From: Isochrysis galbana
Lineage: Eukaryota > Haptophyta > Isochrysidales > Isochrysidaceae
DNA: 64,000 nt
Direction of reading: 5' to 3'
NCBI GenBank assembly: GCA_018136815.1
Contig: CM030931.1
Coordinates: 1,343,398 to 1,407,397, forward strand
Part shown: piece after piece, positions 1 to 7,216 of the stretch
How positions within the stretch are numbered: position 1 is the first letter of the stretch
Layout: each line of letters opens with the position of its first letter
The notes under the pieces: generated by a model
Seen by the model: the letters and a program-made list of their open reading frames with translations, nothing else
What the model was told of the DNA's origin: nothing
The model's database searches: none
Made by a program: the position numbers and the translations under genes

Positions 1-1210
1 CAGCTTCTAACTCAGCCCTCAGCTGCTTGACACGTTGCACGTGTTTTTTAGATCGCTCATGATTTTGCCACTGGCGCAAGTTCTTGAAGTGCTTGTTGCA
101 TGCTGCGCAGTAAAAGGACTCAGCATCCTCAAGATCAAGCCCGACAGCCCCTTCCACAAAATCAAGTCCATAAGTATCGTTGGGAGTATTCATAGTAATG
201 GGTTCCGAGCTCGAGGATAGCCTCATAACGGTAGCAGCCTCGTCACCCTCTTCATTCTCATCCAAGCTACCGGAGCCCATGGCTACCGCCAGCTTGCCCC
301 TTGTGCACTTTCTACCTTTCTTCTTCTTAGACGCGCGCTCCTCGTCCCCCGAGTAGCTAGCAAGCAGCTCGTCTAACTGAGCCCCTGCTTCCGAGGCATC
401 CCAAGCGGCTGTCCGCTCGCGCCTCTCCTGGGCTCGCAGAGCGTCGTGTGCAGCTTGTCTCGCCTTGAGTTCAACTGCTACTCTCTCTGCTTGCGCCGCC
501 TTTTCGCGCTCCGCTGCCGCTAGATGCTCCATGTAGCGCTTATCGCGCTTCTTCACATATGCAGTCAACGCCCTAACACACTCATTGGCCTTCTTCCGAG
601 CACCTGCCCGCGCCTTCTCGTTCTCTTTCTCCATTGCACGGCGCACTTGTCGGTTGGCAGCTTGACGCGTGTCGTACGGATCAACAGATGTAAAGGTCTT
701 CGACGTGGAGAAGGATTCCCAGTACGCATAGAACCTGCGGATGTCAGTCCAGTTGGAGTAGTTGCCCCCCAGCTCGGGCGCCGGTGCACGCCCACGGGAA
801 CCGTGTTCGCGCTCTGCACGATCAAGAGTGGCAAAGACCTTCCCGTAGACGGAATAGAAAGAGTTGTTGTCGTCACCGTAGCCGGAATAGACGGAGGAGG
901 AGAAGTAGGCCCACAGGTCGAAACCCTCCTCGTCTAATCCATCGCCCTGAGCGCCCCCGGCTCTTCCACCACCCACATTGGAGGCGCCACGCAGGATGGC
1001 CTCACGGTGATCATCGTACCACGCACGCTCATGCTTGTCGCCGAGAACTGCGTAGCTGGCCTGTATCTCCTTGAACGTCTCAGTGGCGAGCTCGAGCTGG
1101 TGCATATTCTTGTCGGGGTGCCAGACAAGTGCCAGCTTGCGATAGGCCTTGCGCAGCCCCTCTTCATCCACATCCCTTTCCACGCCGAGTACCTCGTAGT
1201 GGCAGCGCAT
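1..1210 (-). CDS. JJJ1/DNAJC21-type J-domain co-chaperone (3' end outside window)
   Basis: An uninterrupted reading frame of 403 codons starts with ATG at 1210-1208 and leaves the window at base 1 without a stop. Residues 1-70 form a J domain with the HPD motif at 31-33 (VWHPDKN), followed by the WYDDHREAILRG stretch typical of the JJJ1/DNAJC21 family. A region rich in FYSVYGKVF-like aromatic motifs and a long charged coiled coil (about 190-300) come next. Near the cut end is a U1-type C2H2 zinc finger (C368, C371, H384, H390). In yeast and animals this family stimulates cytosolic Hsp70 and releases the shuttling factor from late 60S pre-ribosomes; that role is inferred here by homology. No intron is needed. 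A second zinc finger, present in some relatives, would lie beyond the window. Confidence 0.88.
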   Translation of the reverse strand, partial: MRCHYEVLGVERDVDEEGLRKAYRKLALVWHPDKNMHQLELATETFKEIQASYAVLGDKHERAWYDDHREAILRGASNVGGGRAGGAQGDGLDEEGFDLWAYFSSSVYSGYGDDNNSFYSVYGKVFATLDRAEREHGSRGRAPAPELGGNYSNWTDIRRFYAYWESFSTSKTFTSVDPYDTRQAANRQVRRAMEKENEKARAGARKKANECVRALTAYVKKRDKRYMEHLAAAEREKAAQAERVAVELKARQAAHDALRAQERRERTAAWDASEAGAQLDELLASYSGDEERASKKKKGRKCTRGKLAVAMGSGSLDENEEGDEAATVMRLSSSSEPITMNTPNDTYGLDFVEGAVGLDLEDAESFYCAACNKHFKNLRQWQNHERSKKHVQRVKQLRAELEA

Positions 1211-1800
1211 CGCCACTGGCGCGCGAGCCAATTCTGCTCCTCTCTTGACTCTCCGGCGAGAGGGCTGCGTGCACCCTCTGCCTACTCTCCCGCTCTTTTC
1301 CCTCTCTCGATTCCCACACACATAATAAACTTTACCTACTCCTACGTGGGGGCCTCTCACTGCCTCGCTTCCCGTCCCTCAGCAAAAGGGTACTCCTACT
1401 AGTATCTTAGAAGTATGTACTCTACCTCCCTCGCCAACTCTGTGCTCTAAATATGTGTTCGCACAAACTTGGGCTTTCCCTTCTATTCGGGTAGATAGGA
1501 ATGCCCTGACGGCCCTGATTTAAGGTACTGCGGGGTTTCACAGTAACATCAACGCCCATTCATACCGCGCGCGATCTGGATTCTTCTCTATGGCTTTCGC
1601 TCTGTCGCTCTGTCGCTGCTTGCATCACGCCCATCGCGTCTTCATCCTGTTAGCCCAACCGCCCCTCTCCGCCTCTCCGTCCGTTTACGAACGTAAACGG
1701 AGCTCGTTTCTCGTTCCTCACCGGCTTCCTTCTTCCTTCCATCCATCATCCATCATGGGGGTTGCCGGTTGCTAACCCCCTTGCTCTCCCTCTGCTATCA
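1211..1800. other. Intergenic and promoter region of the J-protein gene
   Basis: No convincing coding frame is present. The stretch is C/T-rich and contains short runs such as the ACGAACGTAAACGGAGCTCG patch near 1690. The first 200 bases must hold the promoter of the divergent J-protein gene, but no clear TATA box is visible. Confidence 0.5.
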
Positions 1801-2312
1801 CACAACTAAGTTTATACTCAGTTCGCTCATGGGGCATGGGCATGGGCATGGGGGGGCACGAGCCCCCCCCTCTCTCCACTCCTCCCCTACCATGGGGGAG
1901 GAACCACCCATGCTCTTGGCATGCCTGATGGCTTGCCAGGAGCAGACTGCCATGCTGACCCACTCTCTCCCTGGCAGGCTCGCCTGCCTCGCGCGTCCTG
2001 GCCTGTCGTGACCAGCCCATCGGATGGCCCATCGCTCCAATCCCCCCTCCCCCCCTGGTGGACAGGCAGACAGATGCAGATTGGGGGCCCTTAGGCGCAG
2101 GAGCGCCAGCGAGGGAGAGGCAGGGGAGGCCAGGGCCCAGCCCCAGCCTCCTCTGCCCCCTGAGCCCCTGAGCTGGCCTCCAGGAGCCTCCAGGGGTCGC
2201 CAGGGGCATCTGCAGGCCTGTCGCAGGCGCGCCATCGCGCGTGCTTGCAGGAGCAGGAGAGGGGAGAGAGAGCGCGGAGAAGGGGGTGGGCGGAGCTCGA
2301 GCTCCGCCCACC
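1801..2312 (+). repeat. Dispersed ~500-bp GC-rich repeat, copy 1
   Basis: The copy begins at a palindromic edge (AACTAAGTTTATACTCAGTT, near 1803) and runs through a G-run with CATGGGG units, a GAGGAACCACCCATG block and a CTGGCAGGCTCGCCTG block. It ends near the perfect palindrome TGGGCGGAGCTCGAGCTCCG at about 2287. Related copies lie at 22.6-23.03 kb (-), 25.03-25.40 kb (+), 26.94-27.16 kb (-) and 39.12-39.60 kb (+). No reading frame is shared between copies, so this looks like a non-autonomous element rather than a gene. Confidence 0.75.
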
Positions 2313-2504
2313 GAAAAATAGGTAAGTCCCGCACCTGTTTACGTTTACAGGTTAAGTCGAGGTAGTGTTCCATCGAGTATGGGGCAGAAAAGAAGTCGGT
2401 ATGTCACCTATGGGGAATTTCCCATAATATTAAAACAGACGTTGTTCAGGGAAACTATTTTTTAATAAAAGGCCCCGCGGAGACGCGCATAGCAGCTTTC
2501 ACCT

Positions 2505-2575
2505 TTGACACAAAAGGAGCTTCAGACAGGCGAGGTTTGGGGGTTATCCAACCCGACCTACTCGACATCGGCCAT
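2505..2575 (+). repeat. Direct repeat, left copy
   Basis: This 71-bp segment starting TTGACACAAAAGGAGCTTC and ending CGACATCGGCCATG recurs almost unchanged, in the same orientation, at 5978-6052. The two copies bracket about 3.4 kb that holds the two ORFs described below. Confidence 0.85.
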
Positions 2576-2667
2576 GTGTGACGGGTTTTATGAGGCTGCA
2601 CGCCGTGCGTCCGCCAGTCCCATCGCAGCGTCCCAGCGGGCCCAACACTGGCCGTTGGCGCAAGAAT

Positions 2668-2967
2668 TCATTTCACTTTTTTGGCGACATCTTGCAACGT
2701 CCGCTCCGCGCTCTCGGTGAGTTTCATTGTTCTTGTCTTGAAAAAACGCCAACCCTTCCGTATCCAAGTTATCAGCAGGACAAGGAGGATCAACGCGGCA
2801 GCCGCTCCAGCGCCAATTCCGCCCCCTTTCCACCCCAACATAAGAAATCCCAGTACGGCGGCAGGGAGTCCAATGAGCGCATACAAGGCCACGACACCGG
2901 TGATCATGTCTCCCAGCTGCTCGACGTCGTAATAACCATTGTTTTCATGGACGTAAACCCGCATTAT
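2668..2967 (-). CDS. Small two-helix membrane protein
   Basis: The frame is open from 3039, but the likely start is the internal Met at about 2967 (MRVYVHENNGYYDV), giving about 99 residues. Two hydrophobic segments follow: about residues 20-40 (ITGVVALYALIGLPAAVLGF) and about 47-68 (GIGAGAAAALILLVLLITWI). They lead into a basic, partly amphipathic tail (RKGWRFFKTRTMKL...DVAKKVK). I recognise no family. The gene is intronless, compact and embedded between repeated AT-rich motifs, unlike the host genes here, so a virus-like or mobile-element origin is possible. The open reading and clean membrane topology argue for real coding. Confidence 0.5.
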   Translation of the reverse strand: MMRVYVHENNGYYDVEQLGDMITGVVALYALIGLPAAVLGFLMLGWKGGGIGAGAAAALILLVLLITWIRKGWRFFKTRTMKLTESAERTLQDVAKKVK

Positions 2968-3515
2968 GCACGTTTGTATACCATCGCAGAAAAAATACGA
3001 AGAAGATTCCAATGGCGACTCGGGGGCCGGCGCGCTCAAAAAAGGGTTCCATCAAATATTAAAATAGACCTTACCATCATTTGCCTTTTCAAAAAAGGGT
3101 ATAGACGGGGCCCATGATATTAAAATAGACGCTGTTCAGGGAAACTATTTCTTTTTAATAAAAGGCCCCGCGGAGAGACCTACGGGGAAATTCCCCATAA
3201 TATTAAAATAGACTTCATGTAGTATACCAGGTAAACTTTTTTTATCAATAACTCGGCGTTCACCCCAGTTGCAATCAGGTGCGCGCACGGCGTGGAACCT
3301 TCGCCTAGGTGGAGATTTTCCGCCAGGTGCACGCCGTGCGCGCAGATAGCTATGCGTGCGCATAGGAGTTTGATGAGTCTGCACGCCGCCGTGCGCCGGG
3401 CGCGATGTGCAGCGGGTCCTCCGCGGGGACGCCGTGCGTGTTTCCGCGGGGGGGGGAGGGGAGGGGAGCGGGGCCCCCGCGGAGACGCCGTGCGTGCGCA
3501 TAGCAGCTTTCGCCT

Positions 3516-5630
3516 ATGTGCGTGCGCATAGCAGCTTTCACCTATGAGACTGCACGCCGTGCGTCCACCCGTTCCGCGGGGGGGAAGTGGGCGTGGTGGC
3601 GAGTGGGCACCCCGGGGGCACCCCTTGGGACCGCCGATTACTATTACCGTATGAGGCCGAAAGACTTACGTAAACAGGGGGTGCCCGGGCGGGAGTCGAA
3701 GAAGTCAGGGGGGGGAGGGGCAGAGGGAAGTCGCCTCGCCTACACGCCTCACCCGAGAGAGAGAAGGCCCCTGCTGCCCTTCCCTCCTCTTCACCTTCCA
3801 GCTCCTCTCTCTCTCTCTCTCGTCCTCGGTCTCCCTGACGATGGTGGCGACTCGGCGCGCATCCGCACGGGCATCTCTCCTCTCTTCGCGCTCTCCGGCC
3901 CGCTGGCCGCGCTCGTCTCGTACGACCCTGGCACCTGTCGACTGGGCGCCGAGCGCAAGCGCTGCACGCACGACTCGTTCCTCCTCCTCCTCCTCCTCCC
4001 GTACACGTGCCGGAGGCCGTCTCGACGCACGGCGCGCAGCCACCCGTGCAGTCGTAGCCGTAGTCGGCCGGTGTGTCCCGGTCGAGCGCCGGGTCGATGT
4101 AGAAGCGCCCGCACGGCGGTGACATCTGGTAGCACCACTCGTTGGCGCGGTGGCCGCGCAGCAGCTGCAACCCTTCACGGAAGCTCAGGTCCGGGCACGC
4201 GGGAGGTGACGGTGGCGGTGGCGGTGACGGAGGCGCCGGAGGCGGCGAGGGAGGAGCACACGGCGTACCGCTCTCCGCCGTGCGCACTGCCTGCAGTGCC
4301 GGACACGGCAGCGCCTCCTCCTGCTGCAGCAGCGCCTCCTCCTGCTGCAGCAGCGCCTCCTCCCGCCGCACCAGCTCCTCCTCCCGCCGCACCAGCTCCT
4401 GCCGCAGCTCCTGTCCCCGCCGCGAACTCCCTCACCGAAGAGACGCCGGCAACTACCTCTCAGGCCTCCAATTCCGTCGAGTCTCGCGCAGAACAACCAC
4501 CACAAGAGGAGGAACAAGAGGAGGAGCACCGCGCACAAGAGGAGGAGCACCGCGCACAAGAGGAGGAGGCGCTCCCTCCTGTGGCTCCTCCTTGGGGATG
4601 TGGCGAAGGCCCCTCACAACAAGAAGGCCACCAAGAAGAAGGGAACCGGCGCCTGCAAGAGGCTGAGCGCCGCGCCAAGCAGATAGAGCGCCGCCTTGAG
4701 GAGGCGGAACGCCGTCTCAAAGAAGAGGCGGAGGGCCATCAAGAGGCGAAGCGCCGCGTCACAGAACTCGAGTCGCAGCAATGCGCACCAGCCGAGGACA
4801 ACCCCCCAGGCGAGGAGGAGGAAACAAGCGGCGCAGGAACGCGCCGCGCGGCAAAGCGCCGCGCAGAAGACACCGAAGTTCTCGTGTGCGATGACAGCGA
4901 CAACCCCGTCTGGAAGCAGATCCGCGCTCTCAAGGCCAGCATCGATGTCAAAATGGCCAACATTCGCGCCACCAAGGAGCAGATCAAGGACCGAGTCGAG
5001 CGCCTTGCTGCCATTCAAGCGGCCGACAACGCCGCAACACAAAGGAGCGACCCCAAGAAGAAGCACCACGTCGACGTCGTCGACCGCATGTGCCGCTTCT
5101 GCTACCTTTTTGAGAACGATCTCATCAAATACGACGAATCGGATCGAGCCTACGTCGATTTCATCCTCTTCGAGAAGAAGGTTGACTCTCTCGGCAAGGG
5201 CGCCCTCGAAGACGACGATATGCGCTACCTCAACTTCGAACGGTACCGCCTCGTCGACCCCAAACGTGGCGACAACAAGAAGTGGGGCATGCGCTTCCGC
5301 GCCTACGACGTCTTTGTCGCCAAAGAGGGCTCCATGCCCGTCACCGTCTACCTCAACAAACATTCCCGAGGGACCGAGGAAGACCTCCTCGAACGCTTTG
5401 ACACATCCGGCACCCAAAAGTTTGTGATGTCAGTCGCGAATCAGCTCCAACGCCCCTATCGCACACCTCCCAAGGCGTGTGAGGTCCTGTACGCCTACCG
5501 CGGAAAACGCGTGGTCTACACACAGGACAAGTTTGCAAAGTGGAATGGCATCTGCACTGACTGCGAGACTCAGCGACCCTCGTGGAAAAAGCAGGTGGAG
5601 TGGGGAGGCATCACCAAACCCTTCATCTGA
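3516..5630 (+). CDS. Uncharacterised coiled-coil protein (704-codon ORF, C-terminal half credible)
   Basis: The first 260 codons run through GC-rich repeats and an Ala/Pro-rich tract, and are doubtful. From about 4430 the protein looks real: an acidic EEEHRAQEEE repeat, then a long charged coiled coil (RRLQEAERRAKQIERRLEEA), then a 230-residue C-terminal domain (about 4900-5630) with DRMCRFCYLFENDL, ADYDVF-like aromatic patches and a closing ICTDCETQRPSWKK motif. I do not recognise this domain. In-frame Met codons near 3516 and 3651 are the only starts before the domain, so the true start, or an upstream exon, is uncertain. The ORF lies between 71-75 bp direct repeats together with the small membrane protein, suggesting an inserted cassette. 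Confidence 0.45.
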   Translation: MCVRIAAFTYETARRASTRSAGGKWAWWRVGTPGAPLGTADYYYRMRPKDLRKQGVPGRESKKSGGGGAEGSRLAYTPHPRERRPLLPFPPLHLPAPLSLSLVLGLPDDGGDSARIRTGISPLFALSGPLAALVSYDPGTCRLGAERKRCTHDSFLLLLLLPYTCRRPSRRTARSHPCSRSRSRPVCPGRAPGRCRSARTAVTSGSTTRWRGGRAAAATLHGSSGPGTREVTVAVAVTEAPEAAREEHTAYRSPPCALPAVPDTAAPPPAAAAPPPAAAAPPPAAPAPPPAAPAPAAAPVPAANSLTEETPATTSQASNSVESRAEQPPQEEEQEEEHRAQEEEHRAQEEEALPPVAPPWGCGEGPSQQEGHQEEGNRRLQEAERRAKQIERRLEEAERRLKEEAEGHQEAKRRVTELESQQCAPAEDNPPGEEEETSGAGTRRAAKRRAEDTEVLVCDDSDNPVWKQIRALKASIDVKMANIRATKEQIKDRVERLAAIQAADNAATQRSDPKKKHHVDVVDRMCRFCYLFENDLIKYDESDRAYVDFILFEKKVDSLGKGALEDDDMRYLNFERYRLVDPKRGDNKKWGMRFRAYDVFVAKEGSMPVTVYLNKHSRGTEEDLLERFDTSGTQKFVMSVANQLQRPYRTPPKACEVLYAYRGKRVVYTQDKFAKWNGICTDCETQRPSWKKQVEWGGITKPFI
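3985..4392 (-). CDS. Possible antisense exon: coiled coil, Pro-rich linker, Cys-rich segment
   Basis: On the minus strand this frame encodes a Glu/Gln heptad-like stretch (EALLQQEEALLQQEEAL), then a PPSPPP-type linker, then a cysteine-rich segment (WCYQMSPPCGRFYIDP, YDCTGGCAPCVETASGTC). PPSPPPP linkers beside Cys-rich domains are common in algal extracellular proteins. No initiating ATG is present at the upstream edge, so it would be an internal exon. It overlaps the long plus-strand ORF in antisense, and only one of the two is likely to be coding here. Confidence 0.3.
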
Positions 5631-5977
5631 CCACTGTACCTTGTCCGGGTTTTAACGTCATGTGCGACAGACGTCCCTTTCTCCAAACACCTGAGCATAG
5701 ACACTGTGGCCTATTTCCGTGACATAATCCTTGGTACCCAGCAAGCAGCATTTGCAAGAATTTACAGCGGATGTGATTGCTTCACGTGCTCTGATATCCA
5801 TTGTATTATTGCCATCATGGGTAAAAAAACTTTTCGCACACACCGTAAGTTTCGTTACCGAAATGCTCCCCTAAAGACGTGTAACGAAACTTTTTGACGT
5901 GAGGCAAGCGTCCACTCAGATTTCAGAGGGTACGATTCGGAAGGCAGGCTCACAAAATCGATGAGGATGTATGAGGG

Positions 5978-6052
5978 TTGACACAAAAGGAGCTTCATCA
6001 GACAGGCGAGGTCTGGGGGTTATCCAATCCGACCTACTCGACATCGGCCATG
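5978..6052 (+). repeat. Direct repeat, right copy
   Basis: This is the partner of the 2505-2575 copy, with a 3-bp insertion (CATCAGACAGG against CAGACAGG) and a few substitutions. It marks the right edge of the 3.4-kb cassette. Confidence 0.85.
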
Positions 6053-6420
6053 GGCCACGCTGATTGGGCGAAAAATGCTTGCAATCGGCTCATGCGCTTG
6101 ATGCCACACCTCGAAGTGGAGGGAGGAGGATCGGCAAGGTTTCTTCTGGGCCAGGTGTCTCCGCAGATGCTTGCGCACAGACGTGTAGCAGAGGAGCCCA
6201 TCGTCTCAATGATGTGTGTGTGACTATAATGGGGGGACCCTCTTCGGAGGGGTGAACTCCCTCCAGTGTGACTGAAACTAGTCGTGGAATACTTGTATGT
6301 GTTTCGTGACGGGTTTTAAAGTCAATTCAAATTGTAATACATTATAAACGGGGATGGGGACAGTCGATGGCTCAAACAAGTCTGTCCCATATTCGATGGA
6401 ACACGGCTTCGGGACTGAGG
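6053..6420. other. Non-coding junction with repeat fragment
   Basis: No gene is seen. Around 6228-6320 lies a segment (ACTCCC...TGACTGAAA...GTGTTTCGTGACGGGTTTTAA) that matches, inverted, 44358-44440. Confidence 0.5.
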
Positions 6421-6496
6421 ACGCCGCCAGCCCGGTAGGCGGCTTCAGCCCGTCAGCACCTCTGAAGTCGTCTCCTCCGCCGCGCCTGCCGCCGGC

Positions 6497-7216
6497 ATGC
6501 ATCCTTCCTCATTGCCCTCAGGCCCTATGGGCCAGCCCAATTCGTCAGGTGTAGAATCCTATCCGGTGCGTCCCGCGCTGGACGTCTCAATGGGGGTCAC
6601 CCCCACCTCTGCAGAGTCGGGCATCATGCCTGCCCTGCCCCCTTTCTCCTCTTCGGACGGTCATCCACCACCACCTTCACAGGGGGAGGTGATGCCCTCC
6701 CTCGCCTCTCCTCCTGATCTCTCTGCGGTGCCTCCGCCATCATCTCCGCCTTCACCGCCGGAGTCCGTCGGAGACGGGTCCAAGCCCGAGTCTTTCCAGG
6801 GTGAGGATAATCCTCTGGAGGGATCCCTCCACTCGTCCCGCGCATGCCTCGAGGCACCGCCACCCCTGCCATCGGACTCGGAGGCCGCCTATGAGCCCTA
6901 CCATCCCTCGCTCGAACGCCTCTCGGTCGCCTCGGTCGCCCCAAGTCAGCCGTCTCGTTGTGAGGAGGCCCCGGGCCTGCTGCCCGACTCCCTTCTTCAT
7001 CTCTCTCCTTCTCCACCGTCTGCTACGGTCCCGCCGCCAACTTCTTCGGCTTCACCGGGGCTCAACCCCGTCGAGCTGCGCTATATCGAGCTCATGCAGT
7101 CCATGGCCGCGCAATTCTCTCAGCAGCTCGCCGCGGTCACCAACGCGATCGAGCGGGGCCGACTCCCTCCCGCTCCAGTCCAGGCAACCAGCCCGCCCGT
7201 TGGTTACACACCATGA
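6497..7216 (+). CDS. Gag-like protein of the Ty3/gypsy element
   Basis: About 239 codons, dominated by Pro and Ser, ending with a short helical segment (VELRYIELMQSMAAQFSQQL) that resembles the start of a Gag capsid region. No zinc knuckle is present; it would lie in the deleted part. The N-terminal block containing MHPSSLPSGPMGQPNSS recurs in other fragments, where it is preceded by a longer leader, so the start here is probably truncated. Confidence 0.6.
   Translation: MHPSSLPSGPMGQPNSSGVESYPVRPALDVSMGVTPTSAESGIMPALPPFSSSDGHPPPPSQGEVMPSLASPPDLSAVPPPSSPPSPPESVGDGSKPESFQGEDNPLEGSLHSSRACLEAPPPLPSDSEAAYEPYHPSLERLSVASVAPSQPSRCEEAPGLLPDSLLHLSPSPPSATVPPPTSSASPGLNPVELRYIELMQSMAAQFSQQLAAVTNAIERGRLPPAPVQATSPPVGYTP

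Larger units (their letters stand above)
2424..3211. promoter_or_regulatory. Repeated AT-rich motif ATATTAAAAtAGAC, four copies
   Basis: Near-identical blocks around ATATTAAAATAGAC occur at about 2428, 3056, 3117 and 3199. Two of them (about 2425-2485 and 3113-3175) extend to 50-60 bp of shared sequence including TGTTCAGGGAAACTATTT and AATAAAAGGCCCCGCGGAGA. The motif stands out in GC-rich surroundings and lies next to compact ORFs. It could be a promoter-like element of a former virus or mobile element, or simply internal repeat sequence; the sequence alone cannot decide. Confidence 0.4.

Noticed and set aside
1772-2373. Two long minus-strand ORFs (179 and 191 codons)
   Set aside because: They lie in the dispersed GC-rich repeat, and other copies of the repeat do not preserve either frame.
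4614-5417. 267-codon hydrophobic minus-strand ORF
   Set aside because: Antisense shadow of the coiled-coil/C-terminal ORF; its Val/Leu richness mirrors the acidic plus-strand codons.
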